Positions 1-7,861 of a stretch of DNA of 64,000 nt are shown piece after piece. The DNA comes from ZC4RG20 sp963702105 (GTDB taxonomy: Bacteria > Pseudomonadota > Gammaproteobacteria > Steroidobacterales > Rariloculaceae). The position numbers were made by a program, and so were the translations under genes. The stretch is from contig OY969712.1 of the NCBI GenBank assembly GCA_963702105.1, positions 4,216,001 to 4,280,000 of the forward strand. Reading direction: 5' to 3'. Position 1 is the first letter of the stretch. Each line of letters starts with the position of its first letter. Under the pieces are notes generated by a model, which was given only the letters and a program-made list of their open reading frames with translations, did not search any database and had not been told where the DNA came from.

Positions 1-680
1 ATGTCGTCGAGCTGGCCGCCCAGCGCACCGATCGCACGCGCGTTGAGGTCATGCTTGAGCGAGAGCACCTGATCGTGGAACAGCGCGAGCACAGGGTCCA
101 TCGAGCCCGATGCGCGCTGCATTGCCGCGAGGACCTGCCGGTAGCGTGCGCGCGTATCCCGCAGCAGCCGCTCGCTGCGCCGGCGCAGCACCGGATCCGA
201 GTACTGGCCGAGCTCGCCTTCCCACTCCGTGAACAGATCGTTCGCGACCTTCTGCACCGACTCGATGCGTTTTCGCACTTCGTCCGCACGCTGCACGCTG
301 TCCTCGTAGGTCGCGTTCAGGCGGTCGTACTCGCGCTCGAGATTACCGCCTTCGAAGTGCACGACGCTGCGATATTCGTCGAGCGCCGAAGCGAACTGCT
401 GCTTGGCGTCGTCCTCCGCCGAGCTGGCGGACTTGATGCGGTCGACGAGGATGTCGCGCTTCTCGACGCCGAACTTCTCGAGCGTCGCGTAGTACGCGGC
501 CGAGCACGACACGAGGCCGGCTGCCGCGAGCGCCCAGAGCGGAATCGAAAGAAGGCGCAGCGACCGCGCCGCGCCTGCGCGCCGGCCCCTTCCGGAAGTT
601 GCCGTTCGACTCGTTTCTCGATACCTCTCGTCCGTTTCCACGTTGACCGCCGTCGTGCGCGCTTCCGCCTCGACGGCCAT
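1..680 (-). CDS. DUF2959-family lipoprotein, partial (runs off the window start)
   Basis: Read on the minus strand from ATG at 680, the frame is open to the window edge (226 codons seen). A basic N-region is followed by a hydrophobic stretch ending in a lipobox-like LVSC (Cys about residue 59), so an outer-membrane or periplasmic lipoprotein is likely. The rest is charged and strongly helical (for example LEKFGVEKRDILVDRIKSA, then repeated Glu/Arg-rich helices), as in the DUF2959 family, whose function is unknown. The 40-odd residues before the hydrophobic stretch are long for a signal peptide, so a GTG at about codon 14 may be the true start. It is divergent from the methyltransferase at 764. 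Confidence 0.75.
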   Translation of the reverse strand, partial: MAVEAEARTTAVNVETDERYRETSRTATSGRGRRAGAARSLRLLSIPLWALAAAGLVSCSAAYYATLEKFGVEKRDILVDRIKSASSAEDDAKQQFASALDEYRSVVHFEGGNLEREYDRLNATYEDSVQRADEVRKRIESVQKVANDLFTEWEGELGQYSDPVLRRRSERLLRDTRARYRQVLAAMQRASGSMDPVLALFHDQVLSLKHDLNARAIGALGGQLDD

Positions 681-763
681 TATGCGGGTGGGCGCGCCGT
701 CCGTCACGGCCGCCTTCCGCCGCTCCGTGCAAACTGCGGCGGGCCCCGCTAAGCTCCTTCGCC

Positions 764-1510
764 ATGCCGACGGGCTTCAAAGATCACTTCTCGGACGCCT
801 CCGACGCCTATCGCCGGTATCGGCCGACCTACCCGAAAGCGTTGTTCGCCTGGCTCGCCGATCAGGCGCCCGGCCGCGAGCACGCGTGGGACTGCGGGAC
901 CGGCAGCGGTCAGGCCGCGCTCGCGCTCGCGGCCCATTTCCGCCGCGTGACGGCGACGGACGCGAGCGCCCAGCAGATCGCGCAGGCGCCCGCGGGCACC
1001 GATATCGACTTTCGCGTCGCGCCCGCCGAGCACAGCGGCCTCGAGGCCGAAAGCGTCGATCTCGTGACCGTCGCGCAGGCGCTGCACTGGTTCGACATTC
1101 CGGCCTTCTTCGGCGAAGCGCGCCGCGTGCTGCGGCCCGGCGGCGTCATCGCCGCATGGACGTATCAGCTTGTTCGCGTCGAACCCGCGGTCGACGCGAT
1201 TCTCACCGAATTCGTCGAGGGAACCGTCGGGGACTATTGGCCGCCCGAGCGCCACCTCGTCAACGGCGGTTATGCGGCCATCGACTTTCCGTTTGAGCGC
1301 ATCGAGCCGCCCGCCTTCGACATGGCGGCCGACTGGGATCTGCCGACGCTCGCCGGGTACCTGCGAACCTTATCCTCGACGAAGCGGTTTACGGCGGCCC
1401 GGGGGTTCGACCCCGTCGCCGCCCTCGAGGCGCGTCTCGCGCCCTTCTGGACGCCGGGCGAGACGCGCCGGGTCACGTGGCCCCTGCCGCTGCGCGTCGG
1501 CCGCCGTTAG
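764..1510 (+). CDS. Class I SAM-dependent methyltransferase
   Basis: 248-residue protein with the Rossmann-type methyltransferase fold of the Methyltransf_11 group. The SAM-binding glycine loop is WDCGTGSGQ (about residues 42-50), the acidic end of strand 2 is TATDAS, and the post-motif segment VAQALHWFD is typical of small cytosolic methyltransferases related to the trans-aconitate/UbiE group. The substrate cannot be deduced: the C-terminal third (residues 150-248) is the variable acceptor region. It stands alone, divergent from the DUF2959 gene and convergent with dusB, whose stop lies 26 bp away. Confidence 0.82.
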   Translation: MPTGFKDHFSDASDAYRRYRPTYPKALFAWLADQAPGREHAWDCGTGSGQAALALAAHFRRVTATDASAQQIAQAPAGTDIDFRVAPAEHSGLEAESVDLVTVAQALHWFDIPAFFGEARRVLRPGGVIAAWTYQLVRVEPAVDAILTEFVEGTVGDYWPPERHLVNGGYAAIDFPFERIEPPAFDMAADWDLPTLAGYLRTLSSTKRFTAARGFDPVAALEARLAPFWTPGETRRVTWPLPLRVGRR

Positions 1511-1536
1511 CGGGCCAGCGCGGCGTACGCCTTCGC

Positions 1537-2529
1537 TCAGGCGGCGGCCCGCGCGCCCACTTCGGCCTCGAGCCGCTCGAAATACTCGGTCACGATGCGC
1601 AGCTGCTCGGCCGCCGATTCGGCGCGATTGACCGCGTCGCGAAACGCGCCACTCTCCGGCCGGTCCTTCGCATACCAGCCGAGATGCTTGCGCGCGATGC
1701 GGACCCCCTGCGGCGCGCCGTAGAACGCGTGCAGGTGCTCGACGTGCTCGTTCAGGATCCGCCAGACCTCGGTCAAGGGCGGCTCGGGCAGCTTGCGGCC
1801 CGTCGCGAGGAAATGGCCGATTTCGCGAAAGATCCAGGGCCGGCCGTGGGCGGCGCGGCCGATCATGAGCGCGTCCGCCGACGTGCGCTCGAGCACCTCG
1901 CGCGCCTTCTCCGGCGAATCGATATCGCCGTTCGCGATGACCGGAATGCGCACGGCCTGCTTGATCGCGGCGATCGTCTCGTACTCCGCCTCGCCCGTGT
2001 AGTGCATGTCGCGCGTGCGGCCGTGAACGGCCAGCGCGCGGATGCCGGCCTCCTCCGCGATGCGTGCGATCGCAGGGCCGTTGACGCGGTCGCGGCTGAA
2101 GCCCGTGCGGATCTTGAGTGTCACGGGGACCTCCACGGCGCCGACGACGGCCGCGAGAATGCGCGCGACGAGCGCCTCGTCCTGCATGAGCGCCGAGCCC
2201 GCCCAGGCGCTGCAGACCTTCTTGGCCGGGCAGCCCATGTTGATGTCGATGATCTCGGCGCCGCGGTCGACGTTGTAGCGGGCGGCCTCGGCGAGCATGG
2301 CCGGATCCGCGCCCGCGATCTGGACGCCGACGGGCGCCGGCTCGCCGGCATGGTCCATGCGCTTGCGGCTCTTGTGCGTCCCCCAGAGCCGAGCATCGGC
2401 CGTCGTCATCTCCGAGACCGCGTAGCCTGCGCCGAGCCGTTTGCAGAGCAAGCGAAAGGGTTTGTCCGTCACGCCGGCCATGGGCGCGAGGATCACGGCC
2501 GGGTCGATGGCGACGGAACCGATACGCAT
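1537..2529 (-). CDS. dusB: tRNA-dihydrouridine synthase B
   Basis: 330-residue FMN enzyme that reduces uridine to dihydrouridine in tRNA D-loops. The N-terminal TIM barrel starts with the flavin-binding APMAGVTDKPFR (residues 15-26). The catalytic cysteine is Cys100 in INMGCPAKKVC, the DusB signature. HGRTRDMHYTG, ANGDID and MIGRAAHGRPW follow in the expected order, and the C-terminal helical tRNA-binding domain is present. It lies 41 bp downstream of uppP on the same strand and may be co-transcribed. In many gammaproteobacteria dusB is followed by fis; here the next gene is a convergent methyltransferase, so that linkage is absent. Confidence 0.95.
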   Translation of the reverse strand: MRIGSVAIDPAVILAPMAGVTDKPFRLLCKRLGAGYAVSEMTTADARLWGTHKSRKRMDHAGEPAPVGVQIAGADPAMLAEAARYNVDRGAEIIDINMGCPAKKVCSAWAGSALMQDEALVARILAAVVGAVEVPVTLKIRTGFSRDRVNGPAIARIAEEAGIRALAVHGRTRDMHYTGEAEYETIAAIKQAVRIPVIANGDIDSPEKAREVLERTSADALMIGRAAHGRPWIFREIGHFLATGRKLPEPPLTEVWRILNEHVEHLHAFYGAPQGVRIARKHLGWYAKDRPESGAFRDAVNRAESAAEQLRIVTEYFERLEAEVGARAAA

Positions 2530-2570
2530 GGAGGATACCTCGCCCTAACCCGAAGTTTGGGAACTTCAGC

Positions 2571-3347
2571 CTAACCGAGCGCGAGCAGCAGAACCACGCC
2601 GAGCCCGATCCGATACCAGGCGAATACCGTGAAGCTATGGCTCGAGATGTAGCCGATGAGCCATTTGACCGAAGCGAAGCCGACGATGGCCGCGACGACG
2701 AAGGCGGCGCCGAGCTGCGCCCAGTCCTCGGCGGCGATACCGCCGTGCGCGACCGTCTTCAGCAGCTCGAAGCCGCTCGCCGCGAGCATCGTCGGAATGC
2801 CGACGAGGAACGCGAACTCCGCCGCGCGCGGCCGGAACGTGAGCCCGGCAAACATGGCCGCGAAGATTGCCGCGGCCGACCGCGACGTGCCCGGGAAGAC
2901 GCCCGCGATGACCTGCGCGACGCCGACGGCGGCGACCACGGCCCACGTCACCTGCTCCGCCGGCACGTGCCGCTGCGCATAGTACTCGGCCACGAAGATC
3001 ACGAGGCCCCCGACGACGAGCGCGACGGCCACGGGCGTGACCGTCTCCGGCAGCTTGGCGCCCGCGAGCTCGGCCACGAGGCCCAGCACGGACGTGATGA
3101 AGAACGCCGCGAGCAACTTGACGATGTAGTCGCGCTCGGCCGGCTCGCGCCAACCGCGCAGCAGCTCGACGATACGGTGCCTGTAGACGAGCGTGACGGC
3201 GATGATGGCGCCCACTTGAATGCCGACGTTGAAAAGGTCGCTGCGCCGCGCGAACCAGTGCTCGACGATGAGCAGGTGGCCCGTGCTCGAGACCGGCAGG
3301 AACTCGGTCAGGCCTTCGACGACGCCGAGGAGCAAGGCTTCGATCAT
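2571..3347 (-). CDS. uppP: Undecaprenyl-diphosphate phosphatase (BacA/UppP)
   Basis: 258-residue polytopic inner-membrane protein of normal family length. It dephosphorylates undecaprenyl pyrophosphate so that the lipid carrier can be reused in peptidoglycan and O-antigen synthesis; overexpression of the family gives bacitracin resistance. Both signature loops are intact: EGLTEFLPVSSTGH near the N-terminus with the catalytic glutamates, and GVFPGTSRSAAAI around residues 165-180 with the catalytic arginine region. About seven hydrophobic segments are visible. ATG at 3347 is the only reasonable start. dusB follows 41 bp downstream. Confidence 0.96.
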   Translation of the reverse strand: MIEALLLGVVEGLTEFLPVSSTGHLLIVEHWFARRSDLFNVGIQVGAIIAVTLVYRHRIVELLRGWREPAERDYIVKLLAAFFITSVLGLVAELAGAKLPETVTPVAVALVVGGLVIFVAEYYAQRHVPAEQVTWAVVAAVGVAQVIAGVFPGTSRSAAAIFAAMFAGLTFRPRAAEFAFLVGIPTMLAASGFELLKTVAHGGIAAEDWAQLGAAFVVAAIVGFASVKWLIGYISSHSFTVFAWYRIGLGVVLLLALG

Positions 3348-3551
3348 CTGGTCAATCTGTTGAGAAAGGGGAGGGAGCCCGCGCGCCGCGAAAGGCGCCT
3401 AGCATATCGGCTCGGCCGGCCGGGTCAATGCGCCGCATCGCGGTTTCCCGGGGCGGCGAAGCGCTCGCCCGGCGGCTCGCTTGAAACTCGCGTGGCCAAA
3501 CGTCAAAGTCGGGCCTCGCAGCATCCGATGCCGTCATTTCAGGGGAACAGC

Positions 3552-4433
3552 ATGAAAGTAGGGTTCATCGGCCTCGGCCGTATGGGTCAAGGCATGGCAC
3601 GGCGAATTCAGGGCGCCGGCCACGAGCTCACGGTATTCAACGTCGTCGCCGCCGCGACGCAGCCGTTCGCGGAAGCCGGCGCGCGCGTGGCGGGCTCGGT
3701 GGCCGAGCTCGCCGCCGGAGCCAACGTCGTCGTCTCGATGCTCGTGGAGGATGCCGTAATCGCCAAGGTCGCGCTCGGCGAAGGCGGGCTCTGTGCGTCG
3801 CTGGCTCGGGACGCGATACACCTCGTCATGGGCACGCACGGCGTCGCAATCGTGCGCGAGCTCGAGGCGCGTCACGCCGAGGCCCGGCAGACGCTGGTCG
3901 CCGCCCCGGTGCTCGGGCGGCCGGACCTCGCCGCGGCCGGTCAGCTCGGCATCGTCGTCGGCGGCCCCGAGCACGCCGTCGCGCGGTGCATGCCGCTCGT
4001 CGAGGTCATGGGGCGGCGAACCTTCGTCGCGGGCGAGAAGCCCGAGTCCGCCACGGCCATCAAGCTTGCCAACAACGCCGTGCTCGGCTGCGCCATGGTC
4101 GCGATGGCCGAGGGCTTCTCGCTTATCCGCAAATACGGCGTCGCCCCGCAGGTGTTCCAGGACGTCATGACCGAGGGCCTCTTCGCGGCGCCGGCATACA
4201 AGATCTACGGGCAGAAGATGGTGGACGAGAGCTGGGACCAGGTCGGCTCGCCGATCACGGTCGGGCTCAAGGACGCGAACCTCATCGCCGCCGCGGCCGG
4301 CCTCGCCAACGTGCCGATGCCGAGTCACAACGTCTACCGCGACCGCCTGCTCGGCGCTGTCGCGCACGGCGACGGGGACCGCGATCAGGCCGTGCTCGGC
4401 CGCGAGCAGGCGCGCGCCTCCGGGCTCGAGTGA
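3552..4433 (+). CDS. NAD(P)-dependent beta-hydroxyacid dehydrogenase (3-hydroxyisobutyrate dehydrogenase-like)
   Basis: 293 residues starting at ATG 3552, ahead of the dinucleotide-binding GFIGLGRMGQG (residues 4-14). The family lysine is in IKLANNAVLG. The substrate loop is APVLGRPDLAAAG rather than the classical DAPVSGG, so this belongs to a side branch whose substrate is not known. A close paralogue lies at 37158-38033: both end in nearly the same C-terminus (YRDRLLGAVAHG ... QARASGLE) and share the APVLGRP loop. The gene is monocistronic and convergent with the exported-protein gene at 4539. Confidence 0.83.
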   Translation: MKVGFIGLGRMGQGMARRIQGAGHELTVFNVVAAATQPFAEAGARVAGSVAELAAGANVVVSMLVEDAVIAKVALGEGGLCASLARDAIHLVMGTHGVAIVRELEARHAEARQTLVAAPVLGRPDLAAAGQLGIVVGGPEHAVARCMPLVEVMGRRTFVAGEKPESATAIKLANNAVLGCAMVAMAEGFSLIRKYGVAPQVFQDVMTEGLFAAPAYKIYGQKMVDESWDQVGSPITVGLKDANLIAAAAGLANVPMPSHNVYRDRLLGAVAHGDGDRDQAVLGREQARASGLE

Positions 4434-4522
4434 CGCCGGCCGTCCGCAGCCGCGAGGCCCCGCCCGCCGGCGCCTAAGCCGCCGGCGTCGCCCGCAGGCC
4501 TCGTTCGCCCTGCCCGCTCCCG

Positions 4523-4540
4523 AGCCGGCCAGGGCCGGCT
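4523..4540. terminator. Possible bidirectional hairpin in a convergent spacer
   Basis: A perfect 8-bp stem, AGCCGGCC / GGCCGGCT with a 2-nt loop, sits between the convergent genes ending at 4433 (+) and 4539 (-) and overlaps the latter's stop codon. No U-tract follows on either strand, so this may be only a structured 3' end rather than an intrinsic terminator. Confidence 0.3.
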
Positions 4541-5426
4541 ACTTCCAGGCCGTCGGCCGGTCGGAGGGCAGCGCCTTGAACATGGCCTCGACGGCCTGAA
4601 TCGAGCCGCCGTAGACCTTGAACGCTTCGAACGTCACGAGCGACTTCCCTGCATTCTGCGGCCCCGGCATCGACCCCGGGCCGAAGTCCATCCACAACAA
4701 GACCGTGCCATTGCGCTCGTCCACGGCCGCGACGCGCTGCTTGACCTTGGGCAGCGTCGGGATCTTCTGCCCGCGAATGTCCTCGCAGTTCGGCGGGTTG
4801 AAGGTGCACTCGGGTCCCGCCATCTTGACGCCGTTCTCGAGCCGATAAGCGCCGGGTGCGAACGGCGTGTCGGCCTTGACGAAGCTGCCCGCGCGCAGTC
4901 CCGCCGGATACTTCAGCGCGATCTCGATCATCGTCTTGCGCGCGTCGAGCCGGCCCTTCGGCGGCGGCGCGTTCATGGCTTCGGAGGGCGTTGCGAGGTT
5001 GTCCGGCGAGAACAGCGCCCCCTCCGCGCGGTTGTGCACGACGAGGCTCTCGATCTCGGTAATCCGCCGGTCGTCTATATGCAGCCGCGCGGCGAACAGC
5101 ACGGGCTTGCCGCCCTCCTCCATGACCGCCTGCACTGCGGCGGTGCCCGTTTTCGGATCCAGGAAATCGGCCCGTACGGTACGCAGCTTCGTGGCCGTCT
5201 TCCAGAAGCCTTCCCCGACCGGCAGCTCGGCATCGTCCTCCGTGTAGCGCACGTGGTCGGCGAGCGGGGCCTTCTTCGGGTCGTGGGCCACGAGCGAGTC
5301 GAGATAGCGATCCAGGACATCCCGCAGGCAGGCACGGTCGCAGCGAGCTCGAGCCATGAGCGGCCCGGAAGCGGTCAGCGCGGCGGCGAGTAGGACCGCT
5401 GCAGAGAACGGCAACGATTTGCGCAT
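4539..5426 (-). CDS. Exported hypothetical protein (NTF2/SnoaL-like N-terminal region likely)
   Basis: The start is placed at ATG 5426 because it opens a clear Sec signal peptide (MRKSLPFSAAVLLAAALTAS ... ARA) for a 295-residue protein; an in-frame longer version would bury that signal. Mature residues 25-130 (CDRACLRDVLDRYLDSLVAH, then a run of beta-strands) look like an NTF2/SnoaL-type fold as often found in small periplasmic proteins. The second half contains CTFNPPNCEDI, a possible disulfide pair. No catalytic motif is recognised. The gene is alone, between a convergent dehydrogenase and the tRNA. Confidence 0.7.
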   Translation of the reverse strand: MRKSLPFSAAVLLAAALTASGPLMARARCDRACLRDVLDRYLDSLVAHDPKKAPLADHVRYTEDDAELPVGEGFWKTATKLRTVRADFLDPKTGTAAVQAVMEEGGKPVLFAARLHIDDRRITEIESLVVHNRAEGALFSPDNLATPSEAMNAPPPKGRLDARKTMIEIALKYPAGLRAGSFVKADTPFAPGAYRLENGVKMAGPECTFNPPNCEDIRGQKIPTLPKVKQRVAAVDERNGTVLLWMDFGPGSMPGPQNAGKSLVTFEAFKVYGGSIQAVEAMFKALPSDRPTAWK

Positions 5427-5664
5427 ATTTGTCTCCCGATTCCCCTGGCGCCGCCTCGGCGCGGCGGGTTTCGGCGATGGTACTCGGCCGCACGCGCGCC
5501 TGCACGAGGATGGGCCGTGGCCCGCGGGCGCGGGATTCGTCGCGAGCCGCGCGGCCTCGCGACCGGCGCTGCCCAGAGGGCTCGATCGTCCTCGTTCGGG
5601 TACAATGCGGCCCCGCTGCTGCACGCGCGAATCGGCCCCTGGCAGGGGCGATCGATTCCCGCCA

Positions 5665-5694
5665 GGGACATGCGGGAGCGCGGCGGCTTATAAT
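5665..5694 (+). promoter_or_regulatory. Sigma-70-type promoter of the CAU tRNA
   Basis: A perfect -10 hexamer TATAAT (5689-5694) is preceded at 18 bp by GGGACA (5665-5670, 4 of 6 matches to the -35 consensus). Transcription would start near 5701, a few bases before the mature tRNA 5' end at 5705. Confidence 0.6.
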
Positions 5695-5704
5695 CGCGCC
5701 TCGT

Positions 5705-5781
<77 letters not shown>

Positions 5782-6028
5782 TTGTAAGCACCATTAGAGC
5801 GGCTCGGTCTTCCCTTACCGATAGCCCCCGCCCGGAAAACGCCCCGCGGAGTCCCCGACGGTCGCGCGAGCGACCAGGTGGCGCACGTCAAGCTCTATAG
5901 GCGTCCCTACCGATTGACAACCGGTCGCGCCATCACCAGCGTAGCCTTTTCGAGACGCGCGGCCGAGCAGCCTTGAGCGACGCGACGCCGTTTGGGGGAA
6001 GCAACATGCCTACCAAATACCGGCGAGG

Positions 6029-6409
6029 ATGAATTCTCGCCCACCCAAAGTGCTGCTTGTCGAAGACAACTTCGACCAACGCGCGATCCTGACAATCGTC
6101 ATTCAGCGCAGCGGGTACGATGTGGTTGCGGTGGCCGACGGCATCGACGCGCTTCAGTGGCTCCACGAAAACGCCCCCCCATCAATCGTTTTGCTGGACC
6201 TGAATCTTCCCAGGATGAACGGTTGGCAGCTTCGCGAAGAGATGCTCAAGGCTGAGCGGCTGGCCGCGATACCGGTCGTGCTCATGTCCGGCGAAGACGG
6301 GTTGGAAGAGATAGCGCACAAGCTCAAGGCCACGGCTCACGTCAGTAAGTCGCAATTGACCAACCTGTTCGCGGTCCTGCAAGCGCATTGCCCTTTAGGC
6401 ACGGCTTGA
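6029..6409 (+). CDS. Single-domain response regulator (CheY-like receiver)
   Basis: 126 residues, a stand-alone receiver domain with no output domain. Acidic pocket residues are in LLVEDN near the N-terminus, the phospho-acceptor Asp is in IVLLDLNLPRMNG, the switch Ser/Thr in VVLMSGED, and the lysine probably in TAHVSKSQL. It would pass a phosphoryl group from a histidine kinase to a partner. Codon usage and base composition are less GC-rich than in the flanking core genes. A second receiver gene follows 124 bp downstream; the nearest kinases are at 12-15 kb. Confidence 0.85.
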   Translation: MNSRPPKVLLVEDNFDQRAILTIVIQRSGYDVVAVADGIDALQWLHENAPPSIVLLDLNLPRMNGWQLREEMLKAERLAAIPVVLMSGEDGLEEIAHKLKATAHVSKSQLTNLFAVLQAHCPLGTA

Positions 6410-6475
6410 AGCGGCGGCCATCCGTCATCGCATTCGCGGATGCACAACGCTGCATCTGGCAACCGAGGCGCCGAG

Positions 6476-6504
6476 CTGACGCGGCACCCGTTAGCGTGTT
6501 ATAT
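6476..6504 (+). promoter_or_regulatory. Putative sigma-70 promoter for the second receiver gene
   Basis: CTGACG (6476-6481) and TTATAT (6499-6504) are separated by 17 bp in an AT-enriched patch. The expected start near 6511 leaves a short leader containing the GGAGG ribosome-binding site of the gene at 6534. Confidence 0.4.
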
Positions 6505-6533
6505 AGCCTTGCAACATTCTCGGAGGCGCGTTT

Positions 6534-6899
6534 ATGAGAACCGGGCCCACTATCCTTCTGGTTGAAGACAACCCGGACCACCGGGAAACCCTGAGTCTTC
6601 TGATGGAAAGTTGGGGGTATTCCGTAACCGTGGCAAAAGATGGCGCGGAAGCACTCGCCGCCTTACGTGCCAGTGCGCGGCCGAGCCTGGTTTTACTCGA
6701 TTTGATGCTTCCTTGGATATCCGGCTGGGAATTATTGGCGGAGCTAAACAAGTGGGACGCCAGTTTCGCGGTCCCGGTGGTCACGATTTCAGGGCTTTCC
6801 TCACCTCACGTCGAGGGAATCCCTGGAATCGTCGCGCATCTGAAGAAGCCATTCGAACCAGAATTGCTGCACAAAGTGCTGGCTCGGCACTACAACTGA
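6534..6899 (+). CDS. Single-domain response regulator (CheY-like receiver)
   Basis: 121 residues, again a lone receiver: LLVEDN acidic cluster, phospho-acceptor Asp in LVLLDLMLPWISG, switch residue in VVTISGLS and the conserved lysine in AHLKKPFEP. A strong GGAGG ribosome-binding site sits 8 bases before the ATG. It resembles but is not identical to the upstream regulator, so the two may be a diverged pair serving one phosphorelay. Lower G+C than the flanking core genes suggests acquisition. Confidence 0.87.
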   Translation: MRTGPTILLVEDNPDHRETLSLLMESWGYSVTVAKDGAEALAALRASARPSLVLLDLMLPWISGWELLAELNKWDASFAVPVVTISGLSSPHVEGIPGIVAHLKKPFEPELLHKVLARHYN

Positions 6900-6979
6900 A
6901 AAGGTGTGAACTGGTCGCGTCAAAGATTTGACGCGGCCGTGTAGCCTTTGAATGAATCTGATCGTCAGGGAGCGCATTG

Positions 6980-7303
6980 ATGCGGTCCAAACAACCTTGG
7001 CCCTATCTCGCCGCAGGGAATGCGACGGCGGGGGCCGAAGACGACTGCGCGCCCACCGCCGCCGATTCCGTATCTACCCGCGTCATCAAGAGCACGGCCT
7101 TCGAAGTGGACGGTGCCGCGTTTCAATGGTGGGCCGTCGGCGAAGCCCCTACCCTGGTCACAGTGCGCAGTCGAATATTTGGGGTCGATACTGGCTTCAC
7201 GGACGGCGATCCGGCCGAGTTGGCCGTCGAGTTGGCCACTGGCCTGCTTCGCAATCACTATACAAAGGCTAGGGTGCTCCAAGCCCTGTTCCCGAGGAAG
7301 TAG
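6980..7303 (+). CDS. Hypothetical protein
   Basis: 107 residues from ATG 6980 (a TTG directly upstream is an alternative). There is no signal peptide or membrane segment. The C-terminal 65 residues (VDGAAFQWWAVGEAPTLV onwards, ending in a basic ALFPRK) look like a compact alpha/beta domain with the phrase FQWWAVGE, but no family was recognised. It follows the response regulators on the same strand after 80 bp and belongs to the same lower-GC patch. Confidence 0.5.
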   Translation: MRSKQPWPYLAAGNATAGAEDDCAPTAADSVSTRVIKSTAFEVDGAAFQWWAVGEAPTLVTVRSRIFGVDTGFTDGDPAELAVELATGLLRNHYTKARVLQALFPRK

Positions 7304-7377
7304 TCAGGTGGGTCCCGCTACTTCAAGCGCGTGAACCGGCCGATTGTACGCGGCACAACGACGCGAGGCTCAATCGC

Positions 7378-7548
7378 GTGGATAAGCGTTCGCGCATTCG
7401 TCACCTGTCGAGTGAGCTCACTTGGGCCACCGTCATCGAGCGTAGACTCGTAGAGGCTCTCGAAGCGGCCGTGTCGGACCCGGACGACTTAGTCGGCGCC
7501 ATCGCTCGCGCCGTTCACGAGCTCAGGCGTTCGGCCGCGGCGCACTAG
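7378..7548 (+). CDS. Small hypothetical protein (56 aa)
   Basis: Starts at GTG 7378, with a GAGG nine bases upstream, and ends at TAG 7548. The product is a charged helical peptide (DKRSRIRHLSSELTWATVIE ... AIARAVHELRRSAAAH) without a recognised family. Codon choice is protein-like, but the frame stays open upstream of the start, so both the start and the gene's reality are uncertain. Confidence 0.35.
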   Translation: MDKRSRIRHLSSELTWATVIERRLVEALEAAVSDPDDLVGAIARAVHELRRSAAAH

Positions 7549-7861
7549 CCTTCGAGCAAGCATAGCGCCGCGACGGGGCCGAGGGCGCAGACTCGAGCAG
7601 TCGAAGAACTTTCTTCGCGGATAAAATCGATTTTGGAAACCCCCCGCGAGATCGTTGCAAACTGTCATCGCGAAGTCGTGGCCTATCGATTACGCCGGCG
7701 AACGGCTCCACTCCCCGCGGATGTGGTAGCTTCCGCTAAAGGGACGGCGCTCGTTGGACGGCGGTCGTTCGACTCGCTACAGCAATAATTGCCGGTCCTT
7801 GATGATTACCAACCTAAATAGACGTTACTGAACCGGTAACGTCCAGCGCAGGGGTTGCGCC
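7549..7861. other. 313-bp spacer upstream of the ADOP permease gene
   Basis: No gene is supported here. The left part has short A/T-rich runs unlike the surrounding DNA. The right end holds the perfect operator-like inverted repeat at 7821-7843 just ahead of the permease start. No transfer RNA duplication or integrase fragment was seen. Confidence 0.5.
7821..7843. promoter_or_regulatory. Operator-like inverted repeat before the ADOP permease gene
   Basis: GACGTTAC and GTAACGTC form a perfect 8-bp inverted repeat with a 7-bp centre, 18 bp before the ATG at 7862. The centre, with CTGAACCGGT, resembles operators bound by TetR/AcrR-family repressors of transport genes. No such regulator gene is in the window. 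Confidence 0.5.

Noticed and set aside
2530..2570. fis downstream or upstream of dusB
   Set aside because: No fis-like reading frame exists on either side of dusB in the window.
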